Source of the DNA: Rhodospirillales bacterium
GTDB taxonomy: Bacteria > Pseudomonadota > Alphaproteobacteria > Rhodospirillales > Casp-alpha2
Direction: 5' to 3'
Assembly (NCBI GenBank): GCA_018662225.1
Contig: JABJGO010000073.1
Span: 47,454-111,453, forward strand
DNA: 64,000 nt
Both the position numbers and the translations under genes were made by a program. Below the pieces are notes generated by a model that ran no database searches, was not told the DNA's origin, and was given only the letters and a program-made list of their open reading frames with translations. Of the stretch, positions 54,287 through 62,987 are shown in pieces (the stretch's first letter is position 1; each line of letters begins with the position of its first letter).

Positions 54287-54919
54287 ATGATTTTATCAGC
54301 CCTCTGGCCCCAAAACCTGTTCAAGCGTACGGCGGTCCTTGCTGTGCTCACCAGTTTGATTGTGGCAGGGATTGTGGTCATTCCCAAGCTAGTTGCAAGC
54401 CCACAACAGGCAAATTGTGAATGGCGCCCGGCCTTCGAGGCGGGGTTATCGGGCCTCATTGCTAAAGAACCACCAAAGCTGGTGCCGGAAACAGCGTTTT
54501 ACGATGTAGACGATAACCAGATCACTATTGCGGATTATCGCGGAACGAACGTCATTATGAATTTCTGGGCCACATGGTGCGCGCCGTGTGTGGCCGAAAT
54601 GGGTGCGCTGGATCGTTTGCAAGAGCAATTGGTGGGGTCAAATATTGAAGTTTTAGCTATTAACGAAGACCGAGACGGCAAGGCCGTCGCAACGGCATTT
54701 TTTGAGGAACGCGGTTTGAGCCACCTGCGCATTCTCATGGACCGGGACATGAAGCTATCCCGTGCGGCGGAAGTCGCGGTCATGCCGACGACCTTGTTGA
54801 TCAACAAGAACGGTTTTGAGGTTGCCGCTGTTTTGGGGGAGGCAGAATGGGATTCTCCTGATATTGTGGCTTATCTGAAACAATGTTTTTCTGATCCTGA
54901 GACAACAGCTGCGGAATAA
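54287..54919 (+). CDS. TlpA-like membrane-anchored thioredoxin
   Basis: 210 aa. One N-terminal helix (TAVLAVLTSLIVAGIVVIPKLV) anchors a periplasmic thioredoxin fold with the redox pair in NFWATWCAPCVAEM and the cis-proline region VMPTTLLINKNG. Likely reduces periplasmic disulfides or supports cytochrome c or copper-center assembly. Divergent from argH; followed 4 nt later by a small lipoprotein gene. Confidence 0.9.
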   Translation: MILSALWPQNLFKRTAVLAVLTSLIVAGIVVIPKLVASPQQANCEWRPAFEAGLSGLIAKEPPKLVPETAFYDVDDNQITIADYRGTNVIMNFWATWCAPCVAEMGALDRLQEQLVGSNIEVLAINEDRDGKAVATAFFEERGLSHLRILMDRDMKLSRAAEVAVMPTTLLINKNGFEVAAVLGEAEWDSPDIVAYLKQCFSDPETTAAE

Positions 54920-54923
54920 GGAT

Positions 54924-55253
54924 ATGATCAAAGCCATGAAAAAAGCGATCGTCGTCATATCAATGCTGACACTGGCAATGCTGACATTGGCCGCGTGTGC
55001 CGGGATGGAGACACGCTGGCAGCACACTGAAATTCCGCGTGAGGAATGGCTTGTGGATGGCGCGCAGTGCAAACACAAAGCTCGCCGCAAGGCGGAACGT
55101 GAGCGCGATGACGCATCATCAGCTGATTTAAGCCTTTATGAAGGCGAAGATAGCACGATCAATTCGATGATGGCGGGCGCAAACGAGAAAAAACGAGCCC
55201 GTGATTTGTTTGCTGAATGTATGCGTGGGCTGGGTTATACGCCCGCTGAGTAG
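54924..55253 (+). CDS. hypothetical lipoprotein, 109 aa
   Basis: Signal peptide MKKAIVVISMLTLAMLTLAAC with lipobox LAAC; the mature part starts CAGMETRWQ. A TAAGGA ribosome site precedes the ATG at 54924. The mature domain has Cys/His-bearing CKHKARRKAERE and ends in LFAECMRGLGYTPAE, a pattern seen in small lipoproteins with two conserved cysteines. Downstream of the TlpA-like gene, it may be a substrate or partner. Function unknown. Confidence 0.72.
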   Translation: MIKAMKKAIVVISMLTLAMLTLAACAGMETRWQHTEIPREEWLVDGAQCKHKARRKAERERDDASSADLSLYEGEDSTINSMMAGANEKKRARDLFAECMRGLGYTPAE

Positions 55254-55275
55254 GCATAGAAAGTTGACCAGGCAT

Positions 55276-55308
55276 AAAAAAACGGCGACCCCGATGGATC
55301 GCCGGTTT
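55276..55308. terminator. bidirectional intrinsic terminator
   Basis: Stem CGGCGA / TCGCCG (55283-55288, 55299-55304) with a 10-nt loop. A-run AAAAAAA on the left and GTTTT on the right give T-tracts in both directions. It lies between the lipoprotein and the convergent DUF1127 gene. Confidence 0.7.
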
Positions 55309-55344
55309 TCGTCTCAGGTACTATGAGTGGTGCTATGAAACGGA

Positions 55345-55647
55345 TTAGGCCAATTTAGCCAAGTGTAGCTGTTCTGTGGCATTGTCGTTGGCGATATCAG
55401 AAGTCCGGGCATTCTCAACGTCAGCGACATCAGCGACTTCTGATTTAGCGCTGGCCACTTTGGCAGTCATGACAGGAGCTTTAGACTTAGCGGATTCGCG
55501 TGCGACCATTGCGATGTCGGCACGAACAAGGCCGATATCTGCCAGCATGGCGTTGCTTAGTGAATGCAGTTCAGCTTCGATTGAGCGACGACGGAGCCAA
55601 CGCTGGATCATAGCTACGAGGCGGCTGCCTGAATTGATATTTAACAT
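55345..55647 (-). CDS. DUF1127 (YjiS-like) protein with low-complexity tail
   Basis: 100 aa. Residues about 12-45 (RWLRRRSIEAELHSLSNAMLADIGLVRADI) are a DUF1127 arginine-rich helix-turn-helix-like motif, associated in other alphaproteobacteria with RNA binding and phosphate/stress adaptation. The C-terminal half is Ala/Val/Lys/Ser-rich, longer than the usual ~50-70 aa. AAGGAGAA precedes the ATG. The 196-nt gap upstream holds its promoter and has two GCATTGCC direct repeats. Downstream terminator identified. Confidence 0.8.
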   Translation of the reverse strand: MLNINSGSRLVAMIQRWLRRRSIEAELHSLSNAMLADIGLVRADIAMVARESAKSKAPVMTAKVASAKSEVADVADVENARTSDIANDNATEQLHLAKLA

Positions 55648-55843
55648 CTGTGTTCTCCTTGGGGGGCGGTTGAATTATCTGGTGTCAGGAACATAGGCGG
55701 GCCTCCGTTCGTTTAGAAGTGCCAATGTTGCACCGCAGCAATGCGTTTGACGCATAACGGGAACTATTCGAAAGAATAAAGGCATTGCCAAGCATTGCCG
55801 GGGCACTTAGTACCAAAGGATACAATTTCCACCCGGGCGTCAC

Positions 55844-57655
55844 ATGGGGGCCACCACCACAATGGGAAAAAACCAGAACCAGCGCCTGGAACAGTTACGC
55901 GCCGAGTTGAAAAAACGAAACCTCGACGGGTTTATCGTCCCGCGCTCTGACGAACATCAGGGCGAGGATGTGCCCGCGTGTTCTGATCGCTTGCTCTGGC
56001 TGACCGGGTTCAGCGGATCGGCAGGTGTGGCCGTGGTGACCACAGATCGGGCGGCTATCTTTATCGATGGTCGTTACACATTGCAGGTCCGAGGCGAAGT
56101 CCCCGAAGATTTGTATGAATACCAGCACCTGATGACGGAACCGGCAACATCGTGGATCGAGAATGTTGCCACAGCAGGGCATCAGATCGGCTACGATCCA
56201 TGGCTCATGACCCGCAATCAGGTGGCACGATACCGTAAGGCCGCCACGGATGCTGGTGCTACGTTGGTGGCGCAAGAAGCCAATCCGATTGATGCGATCT
56301 GGACAGATCGCCCAGCACCACCCAAGGCCCCCGTTGTGCCCCATGAATTCCAGTACACGGGTAAGGAATCATCGGATAAACGAGCCGAGGTTGCCGCCGC
56401 ACTGTCGGCAATTGGCCAGGATGCCGCCGTTTTGGCTGCACCGGATTCCATTGCATGGCTGTTGAATGTGCGGGGCGGTGATTTGCCTAATGCGCCACAG
56501 CCGCTGTCGTTTGCCATCGTGCACAACGATGCGCGGGTGGATTGGTTTGTGGACCCGGATAAACCAGCCGACGGTCTGGGTCAGTTTCTGGGCCCTGACG
56601 TAATCCGCGCGGACCCTGAAAAATTTGGCTCGGTCCTTGATCAACTGGGCAAGGCCGGTGCCACCGTTGGTATGAACGGCGATAGTGAGCCGGACTGGGT
56701 CGTTGAGCGGTTGCGTAAATCAGGCGCCACCATCGCGTTTGGTGCCGATCCGTGTGCCCTGCCCAAGGCGATCAAGACGGACGTAGAACTGGACGGGGCT
56801 CGAGCCGCACATCACCGGGATGGCGTTGCTATGGCTCGGTTCCTGCACTGGCTGGATGTGACGTTAGCTGAGCAGTCTGTTACGGAGACCGAAGTATCGG
56901 ACAAACTGGAAGAATTCAGGCGCACCGGCGAGCATTTCAAAGGGTTGAGCTTCCCCACGATTTCCGGGTTCGGTGCCAATGGTGCCAGTCCCCATTACCG
57001 TGCCGCACCGGAAACCGCCGCGACGCTTGCGCCGGGCTCGCTCTATCTGGTGGATTCAGGCGGGCAGTATCTGGACGGTACAACAGACGTGACGCGCACG
57101 ATTCCTGTGGGCACGCCCAGCCAGGAGATGTGCGACAATTACACCCGCGTCCTGAAAGGTCACATTGCCGTGGCGACCGCCCGGTTCCCGGTTGGCACGA
57201 CGGGATCGCATATTGACCCGTTCGCCCGTAAGGCCTTGTGGGATGCGGGACTGGATTTCGATCACGGCACCGGCCATGGCGTGGGCAGTTATCTGAACGT
57301 ACACGAAGGCCCGCACCGAATCGCAAAAGCCCCCAATACGGTGCCGTTCGTGCCCGGCATGATCGTCTCTAATGAGCCCGGATACTACAAAGCAGGCGGG
57401 TATGGTATTCGTATTGAGAACCTGGTGGCGGTCTGCACCATTGACGGGATCGCGGGCGCCGAGCGAGATATGCTGGGATTTGAGACCCTGACCATGGCCC
57501 CTATTGATCAGCGCCTTATCGTGACGGAACTTCTGGACGCGTCCGAGATCGCGTGGCTAAACGATTATCATGCATGGGTTCGGATGAACATTCTGCTGCA
57601 CGTGAACGAAGAACAGGCTGTATGGCTGAAACACGCCACTCGCCCGATCGAATAA
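55844..57655 (+). CDS. Xaa-Pro aminopeptidase (aminopeptidase P, M24B)
   Basis: 603 aa, the long bacterial/animal-type AMPP with two creatinase N-domains before the pita-bread catalytic domain. Metal ligand areas are LVDSGGQYLDGTTDVTRTI, GTGHGVGSYLNVHEGP and NEPGYYKAGGYGIRIENL. It releases N-terminal residues before proline. Start 55844 chosen; an in-frame ATG at 55862 is equally possible because no ribosome site is clear. First of a tandem of three hydrolase genes. Confidence 0.9.
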   Translation: MGATTTMGKNQNQRLEQLRAELKKRNLDGFIVPRSDEHQGEDVPACSDRLLWLTGFSGSAGVAVVTTDRAAIFIDGRYTLQVRGEVPEDLYEYQHLMTEPATSWIENVATAGHQIGYDPWLMTRNQVARYRKAATDAGATLVAQEANPIDAIWTDRPAPPKAPVVPHEFQYTGKESSDKRAEVAAALSAIGQDAAVLAAPDSIAWLLNVRGGDLPNAPQPLSFAIVHNDARVDWFVDPDKPADGLGQFLGPDVIRADPEKFGSVLDQLGKAGATVGMNGDSEPDWVVERLRKSGATIAFGADPCALPKAIKTDVELDGARAAHHRDGVAMARFLHWLDVTLAEQSVTETEVSDKLEEFRRTGEHFKGLSFPTISGFGANGASPHYRAAPETAATLAPGSLYLVDSGGQYLDGTTDVTRTIPVGTPSQEMCDNYTRVLKGHIAVATARFPVGTTGSHIDPFARKALWDAGLDFDHGTGHGVGSYLNVHEGPHRIAKAPNTVPFVPGMIVSNEPGYYKAGGYGIRIENLVAVCTIDGIAGAERDMLGFETLTMAPIDQRLIVTELLDASEIAWLNDYHAWVRMNILLHVNEEQAVWLKHATRPIE

Positions 57656-57668
57656 CTGAGGATTGAAC

Positions 57669-58853
57669 ATGCCCATTATTGACAGGATCGCCGACTATAA
57701 TGACGAAATGATTCAGTTGCGGCGGGACATCCACATGCACCCGGAACTGGGGTTCGAAGAACACCGCACCGCTGAGATCGTCGCTGAAAAGCTGAAAGAA
57801 TGGGGCATCGAAACCCATACCGGCATCGCCAAGACCGGCGTTGTCGGCGTGATCCGGGGCCAGGGCAATGGCCCGGGCAGTATCGGCCTGCGGGCTGATC
57901 TGGACGCTTTACCCATGCAGGAAAATGCCACACCGCCCCACCGGTCGGTCAATGATGGCAAGATGCATGCCTGTGGTCACGATGGGCATACGGCTATGCT
58001 GTTGAGCGCGGCGCGGTATCTGTCTGAAACCCGCAATTTCGATGGCGTGGTCAACCTGATCTTCCAACCTGCCGAAGAAGGTCCCGGTGGCGGCAAAGTC
58101 ATGGTGGAAGAAGGCCTGTTCGACAAATTCCCCTGTGACGCCGTGTACGGCATGCATAATTTTGCCACCATTCCCAAGGGTGTTTTCGGTATTGGAAAAG
58201 GTGGTTTTATGGCGGCGGCTGATGAGGTCACCGTCCACATCGAAGGCACCGGCGGTCATGCGGCACTACCACACCTGGCCGTTGATCCGGTCGCCATCGG
58301 CGTGCAGGTGCATACGGCGTTTCAAACGATCATGAGCCGTAATGTGGATCCCATCTCGACGGCCGTTATCAGTGTAACAATGTTTCATGCCGGATCCGCC
58401 AGTAACGTGATCCCGAATACCGCCACACTGACCGCCTCCGTCCGCACGTTGAACCAGGACGTGCGTGATATGATCAAGCAACGCATGAGCGATATCTGCG
58501 ACGGTCTGGCGGCGGCATATGGAGCCACAATCAAACTTGATTATGAAGAAGGCTACCCGGCCCTGATCAATCACCCGTACGAGACGGACCGCGCGGTGCT
58601 GGCGGCCAAGGCTGTGGTGGGCGAGGGCAACGTAAACGCTGAACAACCTCCCACCATGGGTAGCGAAGATTTCGCCTATATGCTGGAAGCCAGACCGGGT
58701 GCTTACATCCTGTTGGGGCAGGGCGACGAGAACAACGTTCATCAGCTCCACCATTCACACTACGATTTCAACGATGAAATTCTGGCTATTGGTGCCAGCT
58801 ACTGGGCCACGCTAGCCGAACAGGAACTGCCCCTCCACAAAGGAGACTCTTAA
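57669..58853 (+). CDS. M20D-family amidohydrolase (hippurate hydrolase-like)
   Basis: 394 aa. Metal-binding segments HACGHDGHTAMLL and EEGPGGGKVM are typical of M20D amidohydrolases, which cleave N-acyl amino acids and aminoacyl conjugates. The ATG at 57669 follows a GAGG site; TTG 57663 is less likely. Starts 13 nt after the aminopeptidase stop and ends directly at the D-aminoacylase start, making a three-gene operon. Substrate class inferred. Confidence 0.88.
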   Translation: MPIIDRIADYNDEMIQLRRDIHMHPELGFEEHRTAEIVAEKLKEWGIETHTGIAKTGVVGVIRGQGNGPGSIGLRADLDALPMQENATPPHRSVNDGKMHACGHDGHTAMLLSAARYLSETRNFDGVVNLIFQPAEEGPGGGKVMVEEGLFDKFPCDAVYGMHNFATIPKGVFGIGKGGFMAAADEVTVHIEGTGGHAALPHLAVDPVAIGVQVHTAFQTIMSRNVDPISTAVISVTMFHAGSASNVIPNTATLTASVRTLNQDVRDMIKQRMSDICDGLAAAYGATIKLDYEEGYPALINHPYETDRAVLAAKAVVGEGNVNAEQPPTMGSEDFAYMLEARPGAYILLGQGDENNVHQLHHSHYDFNDEILAIGASYWATLAEQELPLHKGDS

Positions 58854-60308
58854 ATGGAGACCCCGTTTGATGTACTGATCAAAGGCGGCACCATCATTGA
58901 TGGTTCAGGCGCACCCGGCGTTCGCGCCGATCTGGCCATTCGCGGTGATGAGATCGTCGCCATTGGCGATTTAAGCGGTGATTTAAGCCAGCTAACAGCA
59001 ACCGATACGGTGGATGCCACGGGCCAGATTGTCGCTCCCGGTTTCATCGACGTGCATACTCACGATGATCGATTGTTGTTGGAATGCCCGGAGATGACGC
59101 CCAAGGTCAGCCAGGGTGTGACCAGCGTGGTTGTGGGCAACTGCGGTGTCAGCCTCGCCCCTTATAGCGGCAAGAACGATCCGCCGCCGCCCATGAACCT
59201 GTTGGGTACCAAAGACTGGTTTCGGTTCGATAGAGCGCGCGATTATACCGAAGCGCTGGGAGCCACCCCGGCGGCCACCAATGCAGTTTTGTTGTGTGGG
59301 CATTCGTCGCTCCGGGCCTCGGTGATGGATGATCTGGACCGCGCCGCCACGCCGGGTGAAATCCATAAAATGATTGCGATGCTGGATGAAGCACTGGACG
59401 CCGGGTACGTAGGGCTATCCACCGGCCTGGCCTATCCCACGGCGTTTGCCGCCCCCACCGAAGAAGTCATCGAGCTGGCGCGCGTGGTGGCCAGTCGCGG
59501 CGGCCTTCACACCACCCATATGCGCGACGAAGAAGACCTGGTCCTTGACGCTATCGATGAGACCATTCGCATCGGGTGTGAGGCGGGGTGCGCGTCCGTC
59601 ATTTCTCACTTCAAGGTTTGTGGCGAGCAGAACTATGGCCGAACCCACGACACGCTGGCCAAGGTTCAGGAGGCGCAAGCCCATATGCGGCTTGATGTGG
59701 ATGTTTATCCCTACACGGCCAGCTCTACCATATTGTTGAAAAATTCTATTGATCGCTCGGAACGGGTGATGATCACATGGTGTACGCCATACCCGGAAAT
59801 GGCCGGTCGTGACCTGAGCGATATCGTGGCCGAGTGGGGCGTCAGCGAGAATGAAGCCGTTGACCGCCTCAGTCCCGCCGGGGCGGTTTATTTCCAGATG
59901 GACGAACAAGACCTGCAACGGGTTTTGGCGAACCCGAATACCATGATTGGATCGGATGGTTTGCCGCACGACCAAATTCCACACCCGCGATTATGGGGCA
60001 CGTTCCCGCGTATTCTGGGCCGTTACGTGCGCGAACTGGGCGTGCTAAACCTGGAACAGGCCATCCACCGCATGACCGGCGTTCCGGCAAGGGTGTTTGG
60101 CCTGGACAAGCGCGGCACACTGGCCCCCGGTATGATGGCCGACGTGGTAATGTTTGATCCCGACACGGTGATCGACACCGCCACATTCGATGATCCCATC
60201 CAACCGGCCACCGGCATCAGCCGGGTCATGACCAACGGTAGGTGGATCTGGCAAGACGGCCAGGCCACGGGTGCGATGCCGGGCAGGCAGGTCGTGCGGG
60301 CGGCCTGA
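58854..60308 (+). CDS. N-acyl-D-amino-acid deacylase (D-aminoacylase)
   Basis: 484 aa amidohydrolase. HTHDD metal site in APGFIDVHTHDDRLLLE, VGNCGVSLAP with the cysteine ligand, THMRDEEDLVLDAIDETI, ISHFKVCGEQNYGRT, and the SDGLPHDQIPHPRLWGTF substrate loop all match D-aminoacylases. It begins at the base after the M20 stop. It would release D-amino acids from N-acyl or D-dipeptide sources, complementing the two upstream enzymes. Confidence 0.9.
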   Translation: METPFDVLIKGGTIIDGSGAPGVRADLAIRGDEIVAIGDLSGDLSQLTATDTVDATGQIVAPGFIDVHTHDDRLLLECPEMTPKVSQGVTSVVVGNCGVSLAPYSGKNDPPPPMNLLGTKDWFRFDRARDYTEALGATPAATNAVLLCGHSSLRASVMDDLDRAATPGEIHKMIAMLDEALDAGYVGLSTGLAYPTAFAAPTEEVIELARVVASRGGLHTTHMRDEEDLVLDAIDETIRIGCEAGCASVISHFKVCGEQNYGRTHDTLAKVQEAQAHMRLDVDVYPYTASSTILLKNSIDRSERVMITWCTPYPEMAGRDLSDIVAEWGVSENEAVDRLSPAGAVYFQMDEQDLQRVLANPNTMIGSDGLPHDQIPHPRLWGTFPRILGRYVRELGVLNLEQAIHRMTGVPARVFGLDKRGTLAPGMMADVVMFDPDTVIDTATFDDPIQPATGISRVMTNGRWIWQDGQATGAMPGRQVVRAA

Positions 60309-60451
60309 TAAGGCGACGTGCCTCCAATGCCGGGTAACACCCGCTCGAACTATCTGACGAGAGCTCTGTCGGACAGTGCCACCTCGGTATTTTAGACATC
60401 CGATACTGAGTGTGCATTAACGTGGGTGATATTCGGGGCGGAAATATCGAG

Positions 60452-61021
60452 TTAGTGTCTTCTATTTCGCATTTGGTTCCTGACGCCTGTCATCCTCGTT
60501 CGATAAATCAACATTTCGGTACTGACACCATAGTGCCTTTGGGCAATGGCATCAGCTGTCTGATCTTGAACTATTTTTAATAGTGCTGGTCTTGGCAGCA
60601 ATAAAGTTCCACCAAGCCAATCGGCTTCGTCCTCTTGATCTTGACTAAAATTGCTAGGAACAAGTGAACCGTCGCTAAGGAGAACCGCATCGGCAAGTTC
60701 ATGTCCAAGGATGATGTGGGATAGTTCGTGCATGACAACACTGTTCACGCGCGCATCTGACTGGCCAGATTTATATATGACTAGGTGATCGGATTCAATC
60801 CGAAGGGTCAAGGCAGACCAGCAATCGTCGTCTTCTGTGGACAGACATAAGTGGTCATCCGTTGTGAGACCGTGGACGTCCTCAGTCGACCACACAGTAA
60901 CATCAAAATGTTGTGCCAAATCAAAGGCGCTTAGCGGGCAGACAGTCGTCAGATTGAGACTTTTTCTGATTTCAACTGAACGTCGTTCACATTGTGATTT
61001 GAAGCCTCGCCGGAAAGCCAA
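60452..61021 (-). CDS. ImmA/IrrE-family metalloprotease
   Basis: 189 aa. Zinc motif HELSH (H98, E99, H102) plus the third-ligand region EDEADWLGGTLLLPR match ImmA/IrrE proteases, which cleave XRE-type repressors when triggered. It is the downstream member of an XRE-ImmA pair; only 3 nt separate it from the repressor gene. The DNA is visibly A/T-richer than the D-aminoacylase gene, consistent with transferred origin. The 143-nt gap to the D-aminoacylase gene shows nothing recognisable. Confidence 0.9.
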   Translation of the reverse strand: MAFRRGFKSQCERRSVEIRKSLNLTTVCPLSAFDLAQHFDVTVWSTEDVHGLTTDDHLCLSTEDDDCWSALTLRIESDHLVIYKSGQSDARVNSVVMHELSHIILGHELADAVLLSDGSLVPSNFSQDQEDEADWLGGTLLLPRPALLKIVQDQTADAIAQRHYGVSTEMLIYRTRMTGVRNQMRNRRH

Positions 61022-61024
61022 TTT

Positions 61025-61342
61025 TTAGTGTCCTGCTGTTGATAGGTGATCACTAAATTGTTGGGATGCCTTTTCAATCAGCTTTGCTAGCGATTTTGCA
61101 GTTTTCGGTGGAACCGACTTTTTGTTCTTAAATGCGATCTGCAATCCCCCGATTCCTGTAAATTTTGCAGACTCCTCACCGAGCCAAGTGCAAATTTTTT
61201 CTAAAGTCCCAACGTCTGGGATGTTCCCTTTCTCAACACGACTCAACGTAGTTGGACTAATGCCAATTTCCGCAGCGGCCGCACGAATACCCATATTGCC
61301 ACGCCTTTGCAGCAAAAGTGGGGCTAGTTTTTCGATTTCCAT
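61025..61342 (-). CDS. XRE-family HTH repressor
   Basis: 105 aa. An N-terminal Cro/C1 helix-turn-helix, with IRAAAAEIGISPTTLSRVEKG and the closing NIPDVGTLEKICTWLG. A short basic tail (AFKNKKSVPPKTAKSLAKLIEKA) follows. GGGAG precedes the ATG. Its neighbour protease is expected to cleave it. The 9-bp direct repeats 21 bp apart upstream are candidate binding sites, as is a second pair on the far side of the divergent promoter. Confidence 0.88.
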   Translation of the reverse strand: MEIEKLAPLLLQRRGNMGIRAAAAEIGISPTTLSRVEKGNIPDVGTLEKICTWLGEESAKFTGIGGLQIAFKNKKSVPPKTAKSLAKLIEKASQQFSDHLSTAGH

Positions 61343-61356
61343 TGATCGTCTCCCAA

Positions 61357-61386
61357 ATATTTGTGTGCGCTAAAATGATATTTGTG
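61357..61386. promoter_or_regulatory. 21-bp-phased direct repeats, repressor side
   Basis: ATATTTGTG at 61357-61365 and again at 61378-61386, exactly 21 bp apart (two helical turns). They lie just upstream of the XRE gene and next to the plus-strand -35 box, so they are candidate operator half-sites. Confidence 0.5.
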
Positions 61387-61396
61387 AACCGAAGAC

Positions 61397-61425
61397 TGGA
61401 CAATCATTATAACTGTTGCTATAAC
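61397..61425 (+). promoter_or_regulatory. sigma70-like promoter of the ubiquitin-like operon
   Basis: -35 TGGACA (61397-61402; one mismatch to TTGACA), 17-bp spacer, -10 TATAAC (61420-61425; one mismatch to TATAAT). Transcription would begin near 61432, leaving a ~95-nt leader before the first gene. Confidence 0.6.
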
Positions 61426-61438
61426 CGTACCAGTCGGT

Positions 61439-61469
61439 AGCACACTTAGCATCGTCTGGAGCACACTTA
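61439..61469. promoter_or_regulatory. 21-bp-phased direct repeats, operon side
   Basis: AGCACACTTA at 61439-61448 and 61460-61469, also 21 bp apart, just downstream of the predicted transcription start. The placement would allow a bound repressor to block initiation or elongation. Confidence 0.5.
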
Positions 61470-61525
61470 ATATTGAATCACGTGCTTCAACTTACGTCAA
61501 GAGGCTTTAAACAATGGAGAGAACT

Positions 61526-61786
61526 ATGTCTGCCAAAAAAACTACCAAAGAAACCACCATCTACGTCAACGGTCGCCAGAAAACCGTCACCGGGAAAGAA
61601 ATTTCCTTCATGGAACTGGTTCATCTCGCCTTTGAGAACCCATCTACAGGCGAAATGACAATATTCACGATCACCTATAGCAAAGGAGGCGACTCCAACA
61701 AACCAGAAGGAAATATGGTTGAAGGTGATACTGCAAAGCTCAAAAAAGGAATGATTTTCAATGTCACACAAACTGATAAGTCTTAA
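61526..61786 (+). CDS. single-domain ubiquitin-like protein (multiubiquitin family)
   Basis: 86 aa. Start at MSAKKTTKET, with GGAGAG (61516-61521) 4 nt upstream; the ATG at 61514 overlaps that site. Residues 10-80 form a beta-grasp domain that matches the multiubiquitin domain pattern (TIYVNGRQKTV, ISFMELVHLAF, TITYSKGG, KPEGNMVEGD, GMIFNVTQTDKS). Family members often carry several copies; this one has one. It ends ThrAspLysSer, not GlyGly. Coupled to the E1-like gene by a 26-nt overlap, so it is the likely modifier. Confidence 0.83.
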   Translation: MSAKKTTKETTIYVNGRQKTVTGKEISFMELVHLAFENPSTGEMTIFTITYSKGGDSNKPEGNMVEGDTAKLKKGMIFNVTQTDKS

Positions 61787-62987
61787 CCACGATTTAAAAC
61801 GGCTCCGCGATGAGGGGTATGCCATTGAAATTCGAGCCGGGTATGTCTTGCTGCATGATGTGCCGTATGTAAATGCCCAGAAGGAAATCAAATACGGCAT
61901 CTTGCTTTCCACCCTCACGTTGGCTGGCGAACAAACCCGTAAACCTGATACCCACATCGCACATTTTGTTGGCGAGGCCCCTTGCAATAAGATCGGTCAA
62001 GAAATCACTCAAATAAAACATGGTGTCGGTAGGACACAGATTGCAGGCTCCTTGGTGGCTGACCGATCTTTTTCGAATAAACCTGGTTCTGGCTATGATG
62101 ACTACTATGAAAAAATGAATAGATATGCGGTCATCATATCAAGCCCAGCGAATTCGATTGATTCCTCTGTGACAGCCAAATGTTTCAAGGTTATCGAATC
62201 CCCCGAAGAGGATATCGTTTTTAACTACATGGATACGGCATCAAGTCGATCTGGCACGACGGCGCTCACAGCGAAGTTCGAGTCGAAGAAAATAGCCATT
62301 GTTGGATTGGGCGGTACCGGTGCTTACATCCTTGATCAAGTGGCAAAAACACCGGTGCAAGAAGTACATATTTTCGATAGCGACGAGTTCCAGCAGCACA
62401 ATGCATTTCGGGCACCGGGCGCACCGTCATTGGATTACTTGAGTCGCGGGTTTAAGAAAGTAGAGTATTTTGCTGATATTTACTCAAGAATGCACAAGTA
62501 CATACTACCGCACCCGTACAAAATTGATGTGGAGAATGTCGCTGAGTTGTACGAGATGGATTTTGTGTTTGTTTGCGTCGATGATGGGGATGCCAGAAAA
62601 CTCGTAACGGATGCTCTGATCGATAAAGGAATTACGTTTATAGATTGCGGCATGGGCGTAGATTTAACGGATGGCCACTTGGGTGGGATTTTACGAATCA
62701 CTGTGGGTACTGACGTTAAACATGATCACACGATTGGGAAGCTCCCATTCGCCAATGACAATTTGGATGACGCCTATACTCAAAATATCCAGATCGCTGA
62801 TCTCAACGCGTTAAATGCGATAATGGCGGTTCTCAAATGGAAAAAGCTATTTGGGTTCTATCGTGACTTTGAGCAAGAGCATCACACTACCTATACAATC
62901 GATGGGAACCTGATCCTTAATGATGATGCCAGTTCCAACGACGATGAGCTGACAACTGAGACTGACGACACGGACGAGGTTGCCTGA
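61761..62987 (+). CDS. E1-like ThiF-family adenylyltransferase with N-terminal DUF6791-type domain
   Basis: 408 aa. Residues about 1-155 are an accessory domain of the type found before ThiF in these operons. Residues about 175-370 are an E1/ThiF fold: nucleotide loop VGLGGTG (181-187), acidic HIFDSDEF (D206, D208), arginine finger NAFR (R217), and FVCVDDGDARK (C272). A further cysteine is C296 in FIDCGMG. No zinc CxxC pairs and no cysteine in the expected crossover region around 320-345. It should adenylate the upstream ubiquitin-like protein. The acidic tail ends at the DUF6527 start (TGATG overlap). Confidence 0.83.
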   Translation: MSHKLISLNHDLKRLRDEGYAIEIRAGYVLLHDVPYVNAQKEIKYGILLSTLTLAGEQTRKPDTHIAHFVGEAPCNKIGQEITQIKHGVGRTQIAGSLVADRSFSNKPGSGYDDYYEKMNRYAVIISSPANSIDSSVTAKCFKVIESPEEDIVFNYMDTASSRSGTTALTAKFESKKIAIVGLGGTGAYILDQVAKTPVQEVHIFDSDEFQQHNAFRAPGAPSLDYLSRGFKKVEYFADIYSRMHKYILPHPYKIDVENVAELYEMDFVFVCVDDGDARKLVTDALIDKGITFIDCGMGVDLTDGHLGGILRITVGTDVKHDHTIGKLPFANDNLDDAYTQNIQIADLNALNAIMAVLKWKKLFGFYRDFEQEHHTTYTIDGNLILNDDASSNDDELTTETDDTDEVA

